Shown here: one piece after another, positions 15,005 through 23,877 of the stretch | Layout: every line of letters starts with the position of its first letter | Position numbering within the stretch: position 1 is the stretch's first letter | Virus record (IMG/VR): IMGVR_UViG_3300020578_000067 | Span: 1-63,505 of that record | From: a virus | Direction: 5' to 3' (one strand) | DNA: 63,505 nt | Program-made: the position numbers and the translations under genes | Notes under the pieces: model-generated | Seen by the model: the letters and a program-made list of their open reading frames with translations, nothing else | Told to the model about the DNA's origin: nothing | Database searches by the model: none

Positions 15005-15609
15005 TACTTGCCAACTCTCGGCATTATTAAAGCAGTTCCACACCCAACCGCAAAATTCACCATATCATGACCGTTTTCTTTTGCCCAATCAACAGCGGCG
15101 TAGTAAGAGCCAATGGTCGGATGATCCCCATCAGAGCTATTGTTTGTATCATGAACAGTTATAGCCCAAACCTTATGTTTGTTCATATTTCCACCATAAT
15201 TATTTAAATCTTTATATACCTGTTCGTATGAATGGTCTGCATCAACATGTAAATAATCAATTGAAGGGAATAAACCGTAACACTCATCTGTTGTATTGAC
15301 AATCAGATTTATTTCTGGATAGCCCTCTATGCCTGTCTCTGTGTACACGGGCAACCCCCAGGGACCAATATTTGCATCAATTAAATTAATATTAAACTGG
15401 CCGAGAAGACCTTCTTCAATTAATGTTCTTTGCGCCTCTACCATTAACTTTGGAACAAAGCCAGCCCCCGAACCCAAGCACACAACACTACTGGCTCTTA
15501 ACGAGTAGGGTAATGTGTAATAAAAAGATCCCATGCCTAAATGATTACCAACAGAACCGTGTGATTCTGACCATTTAGATGTTTTGATTATCTCCTCAAA
15601 CCTTGACAT
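15004..15609 (-). CDS. Class I SAM-dependent methyltransferase
   Basis: Probable small-molecule or sugar O-methyltransferase, 201 aa. Motif I 'SVVCLGSGAGFVPKLM' binds SAM. The later 'IDYLHVDADHSYEQVYKDL' and 'WAITVHDTN' (acidic metal/SAM ligands) are characteristic of the Methyltransf_24-like group that acts on sugars and small molecules. It overlaps the polymerase gene by 14 bp, with AAGGAAG before its ATG. With the next two genes it forms a putative modification operon. Confidence 0.75.
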   Translation of the reverse strand: MSRFEEIIKTSKWSESHGSVGNHLGMGSFYYTLPYSLRASSVVCLGSGAGFVPKLMVEAQRTLIEEGLLGQFNINLIDANIGPWGLPVYTETGIEGYPEINLIVNTTDECYGLFPSIDYLHVDADHSYEQVYKDLNNYGGNMNKHKVWAITVHDTNNSSDGDHPTIGSYYAAVDWAKENGHDMVNFAVGCGTALIMPRVGK

Positions 15610-18600
15610 AATCTTCCTTTTTAAGAGATTTTCTTTCTATGTAATTGTCAATAGAAATTATACCATTCTCGTTTTCAATTTTGTATGAATCTAAGCGAGT
15701 TAATGTTTTTTGGTCCTCAATTTTATTGAGTCTAACAGCATACCAATTTCCAACCGAGACAACATGTCTAAGTTTTTTAAAAATTACAGGGAAAATAACA
15801 ACCTTGAAGATTGAGTCTCCGTCCCAGCAGTAAAGGTTGGACATGTCTGTGCCTTTTGATGTGGTAAATGTCCTCTGATGGAATACATACATCAATGTCT
15901 TTTCATCATTTACCAAACCCAAACCAGTGTTATACAACCACTCTTGTTCATGTTGCTTGCCTTTTGATATTTTCATCATTAGGTTGTATAAAGGAGTGCC
16001 GTGGTATTCATATGCATCACAAAAAGCATGCAGTGTCCTGTCACCTATTAATGCATAAACAAAATCTCTTGTTGCAAGTTCAGTATTTCTTTCTGCAAAA
16101 ACTGTTGTTGAGCCTGAATGATCTTCAAATTCAATCCGCAAATACTGAGGTGTCTTTTTTGTAGACCGGACCACCGCTTTTACAAGAGTGAGAGGAGAAT
16201 TTGTTTCATGGAAATCAACAATCTCTCCCACAAGAGTGTCAATTTCGTTTGCCCCTCCAGTTTGCTTGAGAGAGAAACCCAAGATGGGCAAGTAATACTT
16301 TTCATGGTCATACTGAGAAGCATGACCGATTTCAGAAAACGCACCAACCTTGTCAAAGTTTTCTCTCAGTGTGCTCTTAACAGCTGTCTTGCGACATTTA
16401 TTTGTGAACTCTTCATAAGAATTAAAAGGTCTCTTTGCAAAAATTTCTTCAATAGCAGCTTTACCACAAGAAGCAACATTTGAAAGACCAAAACGAATTG
16501 CGTCACGATCAATTGTGAACAACTCACCTGAGATATTAATATCTGGAGGTAATATCGTGATACCCATTCTCTGCGCTTCCATCAAGTATGCAGTAATCTT
16601 GTCAGTCGCAGTTTCGTTATACAGCAAAGCCCAAACAAACTCAACAGGGTAATGTATTTTTAACCACATCGTTTGGTATGAAAGCATTGAATAAGAAACC
16701 GCATGAGATTTATTAAACATGTACAAGGCTGCCAGTTCAAACTCAGACCAAATTTTCTTTGCTGCAGTCTTTGTAATATAAGGATTGTTAATAAACTTCT
16801 CCTTAAACTCATCAAAACCGGCAACATCCCTTTTCTTACCAATGATCTTCCTCAACTTGTCTGCTTCGGCCCATGTAAAACCAGCAATAAGCACCGCCAT
16901 CTGCATCAGTTGCTCTTGGAAAATAACTGTTCCATAAGTTTCTGCAAGGACTTCTTTCACAACCTCATGAGGGTATGAAGGTTTAGCGTTGCCCTTCTTG
17001 CAGTCAATGTATTTCTGCCCCTGCGAAAGAAGAGCGCCTGGCCTAACAAGGGCGTTGGAAACAACTAGGTCATTGAAATTGTCAATGCCCATTCTTTCAA
17101 TTAAATTTCTATAAGCAGCGGCATCTGCTTGGAATACACCTACAGTATTACCAGAATTAAAATTCTCAAAAATTAAAGGGTCGTCTAGGGTTAGCGATGC
17201 CTTTCGTGTATCAATTCCCCTTGTTTCCTTAATCTTGTTTATGCAATCTTTAATCACAGAAACAGTCTTGAGACCAAGAATATCAATTTTAATTAGACCG
17301 ACAGCCTCGGCATCTTCCATATCAAAAGCCGTAACAACCGATCTTTCACCGGTTGCCGAATCTTTACGGGTTTCAACAGGGCAAACTTCACTTAACGGTA
17401 ACGAGGAAACCACCATGCCAGCAGCGTGGACTCCAGCATTTCTAATCCGACCTTCAAGCATCCTTGCAGTTGTCGGAATATCTGGATATTTCCGACAGAA
17501 GATTTTACCCTTCTCTGTTGCAACCAGTTCATCAATGGTTTCAAAGTATGGGGTAATAGCATTGATTTCTTGATACGGAACCTGAAAGACTCTAGCAACA
17601 TCCTTAACTGCTGACTTTGGTTTGAACTCTCCATATGTCGTGATAGCTGCAACATTATCTGCACCCCAACGCTCTCTTAAATAATTACGGACCTCACCAC
17701 GGCGCTTGTCCTCAAAATCAAGGTCAATATCTGGGTAGTCGTTTCTTTCCGGATTGATGAATCTAGAGAACAGAAGCCCATACTTAATGGGGTCTACAAG
17801 AGTAATATCCAAAAGGAATGCCAAAACAGAACCACCGACAGAACCACGACCAGGGCCGCGACCAATACCGTTATTGTCTGCCCATTTAACAAGATCCCAA
17901 ACAATCAAGAAATAATCAGAGAACCCAAGATTGTTGATAATTGACAATTCTTCTTCAAGCCGAACCTTGTATTGTTCACCAAGACTCCTGTTCTTGATTG
18001 CAAACTCTGCAATTTCACGCAGATAATTGTTTGATTCAAGAACCTTGGAATATTTGGGAAGAAGATTGCGTTTTGTGACAACCTCGGCTGAACACTTCTC
18101 AGCAATCTCCATTGTATTTTCAAGGTATAGCACATTATCATAGCCAACCTCCCTAAACCAAGAATGAACCGTTTGGGCATCTGCAATATAAGGATTAATC
18201 TCATCAAATCTTAAAAACCTCTGAGGATACATTGCATTTATCTTGTCCACAAGGTCATGCTTGTGGTCGCTTACTGAGGTAATATTGGCTTGGGCAATTC
18301 TAATATCTGCAGCACTTAATGAAGGGTACTGAGACACCATTAGAAGAACCTCTTCGGCTCCACGGTGGCTGTGCGTTGGAAAATGGCAGTCAGCCGTAGC
18401 AACAACCTTTTTGTTATAGGTGTTGGCCAGTTTGATTAGATTGTCATTGAGGTTTTTTGAGTTCCATGCTTGGATTTCGTAATAAAAGTCATCTCCAAAG
18501 ATTTTGATAAATCTCTCGGACAATTCTTCAGCCCTGGCATAATTACCAGCCTCAATTGCCTTTGAAATTGCACTGGCCATACAACCAGAAAGGGCAACAA

Positions 18601-18991
18601 TATCGCCCCTGACCATCTGCTCTAGAAGAGCAAAATCAATGCGTGGTTTATAATAAAAGTTTTTGGTCCAACCCAATTGAGACATTTTGAAAAGTTTGTT
18701 TAAGCCCTCATTATTCTTTGCAAGAAGGATGAGATGAAAACGCTCGTACTTTGTTTGTTCGTCTTGACCAATTGAGGGGACAAAATAAGCTTCAATGCCA
18801 AAAAGGGGTTTTACATTATTCTTACGACACGCATCCTGAAATTTAAGAACTCCACCCATCGTGCCGTGGTCTGTAATTGCCGAAGCAAATTGACCGTTTG
18901 TACTTGTAATCTGTGCAATTTCATTTGGCGTAGACATACCATCTAGCAATGAATATTCGCTGTGACAGTGCAAATGCACAAAGTCAATCAT
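15596..18991 (-). CDS. dnaE: DNA polymerase III alpha subunit (DnaE type)
   Basis: Replicative C-family polymerase. 1131 aa, close to bacterial DnaE. The PHP domain is intact: H6-x-H8, D41-H42, E67, H86 and 'ADCHF' (D201/H203), so it may provide 3'-5' proofreading. The palm has 'GRGPGRGSVGGSV' (about 377-389), the catalytic pair in 'YPDIDLDFED' (D421, D423) and the third Asp in 'LIKIDILGL' (D570). A C-terminal OB/tau-binding-like region follows. It starts one codon boundary after the nucleotidase gene. A phage carrying its own DnaE rather than a family A or B polymerase is a less common strategy. Confidence 0.95.
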   Translation of the reverse strand: MIDFVHLHCHSEYSLLDGMSTPNEIAQITSTNGQFASAITDHGTMGGVLKFQDACRKNNVKPLFGIEAYFVPSIGQDEQTKYERFHLILLAKNNEGLNKLFKMSQLGWTKNFYYKPRIDFALLEQMVRGDIVALSGCMASAISKAIEAGNYARAEELSERFIKIFGDDFYYEIQAWNSKNLNDNLIKLANTYNKKVVATADCHFPTHSHRGAEEVLLMVSQYPSLSAADIRIAQANITSVSDHKHDLVDKINAMYPQRFLRFDEINPYIADAQTVHSWFREVGYDNVLYLENTMEIAEKCSAEVVTKRNLLPKYSKVLESNNYLREIAEFAIKNRSLGEQYKVRLEEELSIINNLGFSDYFLIVWDLVKWADNNGIGRGPGRGSVGGSVLAFLLDITLVDPIKYGLLFSRFINPERNDYPDIDLDFEDKRRGEVRNYLRERWGADNVAAITTYGEFKPKSAVKDVARVFQVPYQEINAITPYFETIDELVATEKGKIFCRKYPDIPTTARMLEGRIRNAGVHAAGMVVSSLPLSEVCPVETRKDSATGERSVVTAFDMEDAEAVGLIKIDILGLKTVSVIKDCINKIKETRGIDTRKASLTLDDPLIFENFNSGNTVGVFQADAAAYRNLIERMGIDNFNDLVVSNALVRPGALLSQGQKYIDCKKGNAKPSYPHEVVKEVLAETYGTVIFQEQLMQMAVLIAGFTWAEADKLRKIIGKKRDVAGFDEFKEKFINNPYITKTAAKKIWSEFELAALYMFNKSHAVSYSMLSYQTMWLKIHYPVEFVWALLYNETATDKITAYLMEAQRMGITILPPDINISGELFTIDRDAIRFGLSNVASCGKAAIEEIFAKRPFNSYEEFTNKCRKTAVKSTLRENFDKVGAFSEIGHASQYDHEKYYLPILGFSLKQTGGANEIDTLVGEIVDFHETNSPLTLVKAVVRSTKKTPQYLRIEFEDHSGSTTVFAERNTELATRDFVYALIGDRTLHAFCDAYEYHGTPLYNLMMKISKGKQHEQEWLYNTGLGLVNDEKTLMYVFHQRTFTTSKGTDMSNLYCWDGDSIFKVVIFPVIFKKLRHVVSVGNWYAVRLNKIEDQKTLTRLDSYKIENENGIISIDNYIERKSLKKEDYVKV

Positions 18992-19516
18992 TTAGTTCCA
19001 ATCTAAATCGTAAAGTGTTTCTATTGTTGGAAATTCGTTCCAGTGCGGCTCATTGTACCACTGCTTTCTCAGGTAAGCATTTACACCTTCATTCAAAAGA
19101 ATTCTTACTTCGTTCGGATTATCTTCAACAACAAAAGCCGGATTCAATTTTTCAATCACGCCGTGCTTCTCATGTATGTTTGTAAAAGAAACACTGGATG
19201 CTCCAACTCTCCATGTGTCCAGCCATTCATGAGTCGTCTTCATTGCAGCACTACAGCGCCTTGCTGTCACAATATGTATATCAATATTTTGGCTAAACCA
19301 GTAGTTGATCTGGTGCCATGCGTCCGCGTATGGCTTTAAATTTTTCCAAAATATTGTGTTGTTGAATACGTTCATTGCCTCTGGATCATTTGAATCACTA
19401 ATCAACCAATGTGAATAGTCATAATCGGCCACGCCTTTTGCCATGAATATCTGGGATATGGGCGTATCAATGTCGGCAATAACGCCATCTAAATCTAAAA
19501 CAATATTTTTCTTCAT
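18992..19516 (-). CDS. HAD-superfamily 5'(3')-deoxyribonucleotidase-like phosphatase
   Basis: Likely dephosphorylates (deoxy)nucleoside monophosphates. HAD motifs: I 'VLDLDGVIAD' (D8, D10), II 'IHIVTAR' (T84), III/IV 'AFVVEDNPNE' (D132). The ATG at 19516 gives 174 aa, the size of NT5C-like enzymes; the open frame extends upstream only through a terminator hairpin. There is no clear ribosome binding site. It sits directly before the polymerase gene, consistent with control of the dNTP pool. Confidence 0.8.
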   Translation of the reverse strand: MKKNIVLDLDGVIADIDTPISQIFMAKGVADYDYSHWLISDSNDPEAMNVFNNTIFWKNLKPYADAWHQINYWFSQNIDIHIVTARRCSAAMKTTHEWLDTWRVGASSVSFTNIHEKHGVIEKLNPAFVVEDNPNEVRILLNEGVNAYLRKQWYNEPHWNEFPTIETLYDLDWN

Positions 19517-19535
19517 AATTTTGGACAAGCAAATA

Positions 19536-19555
19536 GGGAGCCCCGAAGGGCTCCC
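19536..19555 (-). terminator. Hairpin with TTCG tetraloop after 19570-20214
   Basis: An 8-bp GC-rich stem (GGGAGCCC / GGGCTCCC) closed on the minus strand by a very stable TTCG loop, 14 bases after the stop of the gene at 19570. The following TATTTGCTTGT is only moderately T-rich, so it may be a partial terminator or an RNA-stabilising hairpin within the replication operon. Confidence 0.65.
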
Positions 19556-19569
19556 CATCGCCATTCACC

Positions 19570-20214
19570 TCACCAAGTGTCTTTTTCAATTTCTCCGGTT
19601 GTATAAAACTTCTCCTGCTTCTCATAAGGAAGAGTTAAATACATATTTGTAAGATCATGATATGGCAAATTCTTAATTGAATCTGGCATTTCAGAAACCT
19701 CAAGAGGGATCAGGCTGTAGTTTGTATCTGATGCACCTGAGCCAGTTCTAGAAATCTTATAGAACCGGTCTGTGATCGTACCAAACTCCTTGGCATACTC
19801 AATCAGAGTAAGACCAACATGGCGCTGATTAAAAGTCGTGTCAAGAACTCTCGGCTCCCAAACACCCGGCTCTGTCTCAACAGCAATGTTGATCAGAAGA
19901 TGAGGCTTTGGTCTCCAAGCTTTATCAACAGTAGACTTCTCAGCAGCCCAGCAACGATAGTTGTACTTTTCTAAACCGGCAGTAGAGGCAGCCCTCCACT
20001 TCCAATTAATTGGCGATGTAACAACCGGCACATTAATTGCAGTACCAGACTCATCGTCATAATTCTTAGCGTCCTCCGTCATTTCCTGACGGAATCTGAT
20101 CCGGTACGACTCTCCTGCCGACACCGTGAAATATTTCTTAACAGATGATTTTCCACCTTGTGGTGTGACCACCTGCTTTTCTAATTCATTTAAAGTTTTC
20201 ATTGATTTAAACAT
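19570..20214 (-). CDS. Putative single-stranded DNA-binding protein
   Basis: Tentative. 214 aa, beta-rich, with aromatic and basic residues in the first half ('YFTVSAGESYRIRFRQEM', 'INWKWRAAS', 'NYRCWAAEK'), as in OB-fold SSBs. Position between primase and polymerase, just before a stable hairpin, suggests an abundant replication protein. It lacks the usual acidic SSB tip but ends acidic ('GEIEKDTW'). AGGAG lies 7 bases before its ATG. No sequence motif proves ssDNA binding. Confidence 0.45.
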   Translation of the reverse strand: MFKSMKTLNELEKQVVTPQGGKSSVKKYFTVSAGESYRIRFRQEMTEDAKNYDDESGTAINVPVVTSPINWKWRAASTAGLEKYNYRCWAAEKSTVDKAWRPKPHLLINIAVETEPGVWEPRVLDTTFNQRHVGLTLIEYAKEFGTITDRFYKISRTGSGASDTNYSLIPLEVSEMPDSIKNLPYHDLTNMYLTLPYEKQEKFYTTGEIEKDTW

Positions 20215-20223
20215 GTTGTTCTC

Positions 20224-21156
20224 CTATATTGTAAGTTTTTTGTTTTCAATTATGTTTTGTATTTGTTGTTTGTTCATCTCACCTGGGTCTTTAAGCCCAG
20301 TTGAGTTTTCCACCGTGTAAATCTCTTTACCACGGCAGAGATCTATTATAGCACATTTCATTGCCTCCCCTGCCTCGTCGTTATCAGAAAAAATTATGAT
20401 TGAATCAAAATACCTTTTCATCATCTTGACTTGGCTGGATGTTACTTGTGCTCCAAGAGTTGACACAACATTTGGATAACCGGATTGATGAATTGCCATA
20501 GCATCAACACTGCCTTCTGTAATTATACAACTGTTAAAGGATTTGGCGTTCTGGAGATTGAAAAGGTAATCAGCCCTACGAAAACCACGGTTATAAAGAT
20601 ATCTAGGTTCTTGATCCTCACGAATTGCCCTGCCGATGTAACCGACCAGTTTATAAGACTGATCCCTTACTGGTATTACGATTCTTTCTTTAACTCTGGA
20701 AAAGCCGACCTCAAAGTATTCAAGGGTTTCAAGAGTAATGCCTCGATTTGTGATCCCCTGCAATAACACAACATCTTCTTCTTTTGAAAAATCAATTTCA
20801 ATATCAACAATGTCCAAGTCTTCTGTATGCTCTTTTTTGAAAAAACCTTTTTCTATCTCTTTCTTAAGAGCAATCGGATCTAACTTGATATCTTTACCGT
20901 ATGGCTTGCCAGTTAATGCTTTGTAAAGTTGTCGGAAATTTCCTTTCTTGCCACAAGATGGGTTGAAGCATTGCCAAAGCCCAGTTTTCCTATTGATATA
21001 GAACGCAGGACTATTTCTGTTTTTGTGAAAAGGACAAAACAAATTAAACTCTTGTGATGTTTGAGATTCAATGCTAATAGAAAGTTTCTCTAACAACTCA
21101 AGAATCTGTGATTCCATATCAAATATTGAAAATGATTTGAAATTTGAAGATTTCAT
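20224..21156 (-). CDS. DnaG-like primase (zinc finger + TOPRIM)
   Basis: Makes RNA primers for phage replication. CHC2-type zinc finger: C41, H44, C63, C68 ('FCPFHKNRNSPAFYINRKTG' then 'LWQCFNPSCGKKG'). TOPRIM: 'CIITEGSVDAMAIH' (E214) and 'IIFSDNDEAG' (257-260). Length 310 aa, shorter than DnaG because the C-terminal helicase-binding domain is missing. The ATG at 21156 overlaps the upstream gene; an ATG at 21117, two bases after the upstream stop, is an equally good start and would trim 13 residues. It is adjacent to the DnaB-like helicase. Confidence 0.9.
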   Translation of the reverse strand: MKSSNFKSFSIFDMESQILELLEKLSISIESQTSQEFNLFCPFHKNRNSPAFYINRKTGLWQCFNPSCGKKGNFRQLYKALTGKPYGKDIKLDPIALKKEIEKGFFKKEHTEDLDIVDIEIDFSKEEDVVLLQGITNRGITLETLEYFEVGFSRVKERIVIPVRDQSYKLVGYIGRAIREDQEPRYLYNRGFRRADYLFNLQNAKSFNSCIITEGSVDAMAIHQSGYPNVVSTLGAQVTSSQVKMMKRYFDSIIIFSDNDEAGEAMKCAIIDLCRGKEIYTVENSTGLKDPGEMNKQQIQNIIENKKLTI

Positions 21157-21319
21157 TTTTTCTGTCGTAGTCTGTTTTCAGCACAGTGTTTTTAAATTCT
21201 CCGTGCTGAGAGCGCCATTCATCCTCAATCCAAGGTCTAAGCCTTATAATAGTTTCAATATCTTCGGCTTCACCTGAAATTGCTTTCTTAGGTATTAAAT
21301 ATCCCATTCTTCCTGCCAT
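21119..21319 (-). CDS. Hypothetical protein, 66 aa
   Basis: Unrecognised small protein between helicase and primase, overlapping both (25 bp and 38 bp if the longest frames are used). The start is at 21319 or at an ATG at 21307. It has mixed charge and a Trp ('LRPWIEDEWRSQH'), with no metal site. Tight overlap on both sides supports coding, and its place suggests a helicase-primase accessory role, which is only inference. Confidence 0.5.
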   Translation of the reverse strand: MAGRMGYLIPKKAISGEAEDIETIIRLRPWIEDEWRSQHGEFKNTVLKTDYDRKNEIFKFQIIFNI

Positions 21320-22512
21320 TTCCCTGTTTCAAGGTTCCATCTTAAAAAGAAACCAAATTGTGTTGATCTTCTGACTTTTCTAGATACGATCTGGAACAGG
21401 TCGGAATTATATTCACGGTGGATAGCAAGCACTAAGTCAGCGTCGTAAGCTAACTGCTTGCTCCAAGCAACCTCTTCTAATTCCGGTGGTCTTTCGGAGT
21501 GACCATCGCTCATTGTTACAGCAGCAACATCAACAATTGGCACACCATTCTTGACTGCCATTCTTTTAAAAGCTTTAGATAAATTTTTGGCTTTCTCTGT
21601 CTCATTGCGAGCACCAGAAGCGTCATCAAATAGACCGTGATAATCAAGAATAACAATGTCTGGTTTATACTGATCTATTTTTGCCTGCACCATATTCTGG
21701 TCTGCTGTTTCAAGACCCTCAGATGTGACAAGATGAATAGCGTGCTTACCATCAAAAGTCTCCTCAGCCCATTTCTCATAAGGCTCAACAACAGTTGGAT
21801 TGGCCCTTACAAGATCTGTATTAGTAAATACACCACTGCCGTTTGTAAGTAAAGTGTCTAGCCTGTGGCCTTCCTGCTGTTTATTCATTTCTAATGAAAT
21901 AATTAAAGGTCTGTAGCCTGCGCGCCATGCGTTTACTGCGAACAGTCTTGCAATAAAAGACTTACCAACTCCAGTCCATCCCAGCAGGACAATAAAATCA
22001 CCCGGTTGCCAACCGCCAAATTGCTTATCAATAACATTGATACCACTAGGGATACCCTGCAATTCGTTATTGCCCCTCTTGGCTCGCTCTCTTAAATCAA
22101 CAACCCTGTCCTTCCACTCACCAGCAAGATCAGTATCTTTGAGGTTGCTGGAGAATTTATAAAGTTGTAATGTGTTCTCCATAAGATACGCCAGCGCCTC
22201 TTTAGGACCAAGATCACCAAGAAGCGCATTTGCTCTAGAGACAATAACCCTAGTTTGATAAGACAAAGACTCTTTCTTTGCCTCATCTATATAATATTTT
22301 AGTGGTTCTGGAGTTGCATAAAACTCAAACTCAGGATGGTGCTGTTTTACAGTTTCTTTTGACGGAACTTTTTTGTGCTCATCATAATGATTGGTAATAA
22401 AATTCCAAACATCTCTATACTCTATAAAGACATTTTCAATGCCTTCGTTTACTGCCGTAACATAATCATTTGTTTGCATTAAAGAATTCAACAAACGTAC
22501 TTCGTAATTCAT
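21295..22512 (-). CDS. DnaB-like replicative helicase
   Basis: Hexameric 5'-3' DNA helicase at the phage fork. 405 aa. A short helical N-terminal domain (1-125) is followed by a RecA-like domain with Walker A 'LLGWTGVGKSF' (178-185), 'PLIISLEMNKQQ' (H1a-like), Walker B 'DIVILDYHGL' (D290) and the DNA-binding segment 'KNLSKAFKRMAVKNGVP'. It ends in 'IVSRKVRRS', the arginine-finger region. ATGA overlap with the upstream gene. A recombination-type RecA protein is excluded by the DnaB-like 'SLEM' and linker. Confidence 0.9.
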   Translation of the reverse strand: MNYEVRLLNSLMQTNDYVTAVNEGIENVFIEYRDVWNFITNHYDEHKKVPSKETVKQHHPEFEFYATPEPLKYYIDEAKKESLSYQTRVIVSRANALLGDLGPKEALAYLMENTLQLYKFSSNLKDTDLAGEWKDRVVDLRERAKRGNNELQGIPSGINVIDKQFGGWQPGDFIVLLGWTGVGKSFIARLFAVNAWRAGYRPLIISLEMNKQQEGHRLDTLLTNGSGVFTNTDLVRANPTVVEPYEKWAEETFDGKHAIHLVTSEGLETADQNMVQAKIDQYKPDIVILDYHGLFDDASGARNETEKAKNLSKAFKRMAVKNGVPIVDVAAVTMSDGHSERPPELEEVAWSKQLAYDADLVLAIHREYNSDLFQIVSRKVRRSTQFGFFLRWNLETGKWQEEWDI

Positions 22513-22820
22513 TCTTTCATCATTCTGTCGTGAGTGTCCTTAACAATTTGCATAAACATGTTCTTAGACTCTCGTTCTTGCTTTACCTTGTCTGTAATTT
22601 TTTTAGACTCAACCGCAAAATCAAAAATAAGAAACGGTCCTGGTCTTGATTTTACGAAATGGGTTATGGAATCAAACAACAACCCTGAGTCGTAGTGTTC
22701 GGCTAATGCTTGAGCAACAGCCTCTTGCCTCGGTGAATCTGGAATAAATAATTTATTTGATTCTCTGCAGGATTTTTCTAAGAACAGAAGAAGATCTTGT
22801 CCTGTTGTTCTGTCGCTCAT
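22509..22820 (-). CDS. Hypothetical protein, 103 aa
   Basis: Unrecognised soluble protein, mostly helical, with no Cys. The ATG at 22820 has a strong AAGGAGG and lies inside the 3' end of the WhiB-like gene (68-bp overlap). It is coupled to the helicase gene by ATGA. Candidates would be a helicase loader or regulator by position; the sequence does not show this. Confidence 0.6.
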   Translation of the reverse strand: MSDRTTGQDLLLFLEKSCRESNKLFIPDSPRQEAVAQALAEHYDSGLLFDSITHFVKSRPGPFLIFDFAVESKKITDKVKQERESKNMFMQIVKDTHDRMMKE

Positions 22821-23058
22821 TTTCAACCTCCTTCCAAGTGTAGTTTAGATATTCAAATTCAGAAATACCACCGTAAGTTCCATAAATGTCTCCAGAATTC
22901 CATGCATATGTAAAGCACTCTTTTCTTACTGAACATTCATTGCACACTTGAACGGCTTGTTCTATTTCTGATTTTTTGTATGAAAACCAAATACTTCTAT
23001 CTTTGTGTTCAAAACACAAAGCTTTAGATTTCCAATCTTGCGTATTACTGCTTTTCAC
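22753..23058 (-). CDS. WhiB-like iron-sulfur transcriptional regulator
   Basis: Redox-sensitive [4Fe-4S] transcription factor of the Wbl family, which works by binding the host sigma factor. Four conserved cysteines C15, C39, C42 and C48 ('CNECSVRKEC'), a Trp/aromatic position in the C15-C39 interval, and the beta-turn 'GDIYGTYGG' (56-64, usually G-[VI]-W-G-G). It ends in a basic tail for DNA contact. 101 aa, GTG start. The family is restricted to Actinobacteria and their phages, so this gene identifies the host phylum. Phage homologues can repress host whiB genes or steer late transcription. Confidence 0.9.
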   Translation of the reverse strand: MKSSNTQDWKSKALCFEHKDRSIWFSYKKSEIEQAVQVCNECSVRKECFTYAWNSGDIYGTYGGISEFEYLNYTWKEVENERQNNRTRSSSVLRKILQRIK

Positions 23059-23251
23059 TGTCTAACTCTTGGAGTTTGGCTTCAATTTGGCTGTCAATTG
23101 AATCCCAAAGTCTCTTCCAAGCGTCTTCATCTTCAAGCGAAGTCGCCTTGCATTTAGCACCAGCATCAAGCCTTAGCGATTCGTAATTGCCAAGATTTTT
23201 GGTAATACCAATGGATGCCCAAATCTCCACTTCATTTGTATTCTCTGCCAT
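23045..23251 (-). CDS. Conserved small acidic protein, 68 aa
   Basis: Function unknown. The N-terminal 'ASIGITKNLGNYESLRLDAG' resembles a segment recurring in small actinophage proteins of unknown function (recalled from memory, not searched). The rest is an acidic helix. AAGGG before the ATG; overlaps the WhiB-like gene by 14 bp. Confidence 0.6.
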   Translation of the reverse strand: MAENTNEVEIWASIGITKNLGNYESLRLDAGAKCKATSLEDEDAWKRLWDSIDSQIEAKLQELDSEKQ

Positions 23252-23252
23252 G

Positions 23253-23684
23253 TCATTCCCTTGTTTTTGCTTGGACCTTCCGAGAAAGGTTTTGTATTGT
23301 GTATTTTTTTGTATTTACAACTGGTCTACCAGGTGTTCTGGTGTTGAAAAATTCAACCATGATGTAAACATCCTCCTCAGTATAGTAGCGCCAATTGCTA
23401 TAACCGGGGCATCCGCCCCCAAACTTTTTTGCTTCAGGGATAAGAAATTTTTTTTCATATTTTCTAAGAGTATCAGGTCTTTTTTCCACAATCTTAGCAA
23501 CTTCACCAACAGTATAAATTCTATATAGAATTATTTCGTGACCAACAAAAGGAATTTCAATAATTTCTTTGTTATCAAGTCTTTGTACATAAATTTTATT
23601 TATCCTCTTGGATATTTTTTTTAATTTAACGATATAATTTGAATATGTATAAAATTTATTAGTAACAAGAGCATTATTAATCAT
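23253..23684 (-). CDS. MerR-like winged-helix DNA-binding protein
   Basis: Probable transcription regulator or DNA-binding protein. Residues about 55-115 match a MerR-type winged helix: 'YTVGEVAKIVEKRPDTLRKY' helix-turn-helix, then a wing with 'NWRYYTEEDV'. The N-terminal 50 residues are a separate beta-rich, Lys/Ile-rich domain, and the C-terminus is basic. No effector domain is present. Coupled to the upstream zinc-ribbon gene by ATGA. Together with WhiB it forms the likely regulatory group of the phage. Confidence 0.7.
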   Translation of the reverse strand: MINNALVTNKFYTYSNYIVKLKKISKRINKIYVQRLDNKEIIEIPFVGHEIILYRIYTVGEVAKIVEKRPDTLRKYEKKFLIPEAKKFGGGCPGYSNWRYYTEEDVYIMVEFFNTRTPGRPVVNTKKYTIQNLSRKVQAKTRE

Positions 23685-23875
23685 TTCTGCCTCTTATAAC
23701 CACTATTCATCTTAGAGACAAAATCTTTCAAAAAGGATAATTTTACATCTCTAGTATCTGCACATATGGCACATGTGATATCAATGTAATACTCACCAGC
23801 AAACCAATACTCTTCTCCTGCAAACTTTGGTCCACCGCATTTGGAACACTTAAACCTTAGACCTTTGATGTTCAT
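23681..23875 (-). CDS. Zinc-ribbon protein, 64 aa
   Basis: Two C-x2-C pairs ('FKCSKCGGP' and 'ITCAICADT'), about 20 residues apart, form a classic zinc ribbon, followed by a basic helix. The ATG at 23875 is preferred; a TTG two codons earlier overlaps the upstream stop (TTGA) and is possible. Probably binds nucleic acid or a protein partner. Confidence 0.65.
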   Translation of the reverse strand: MNIKGLRFKCSKCGGPKFAGEEYWFAGEYYIDITCAICADTRDVKLSFLKDFVSKMNSGYKRQK

Positions 23876-23877
23876 AA

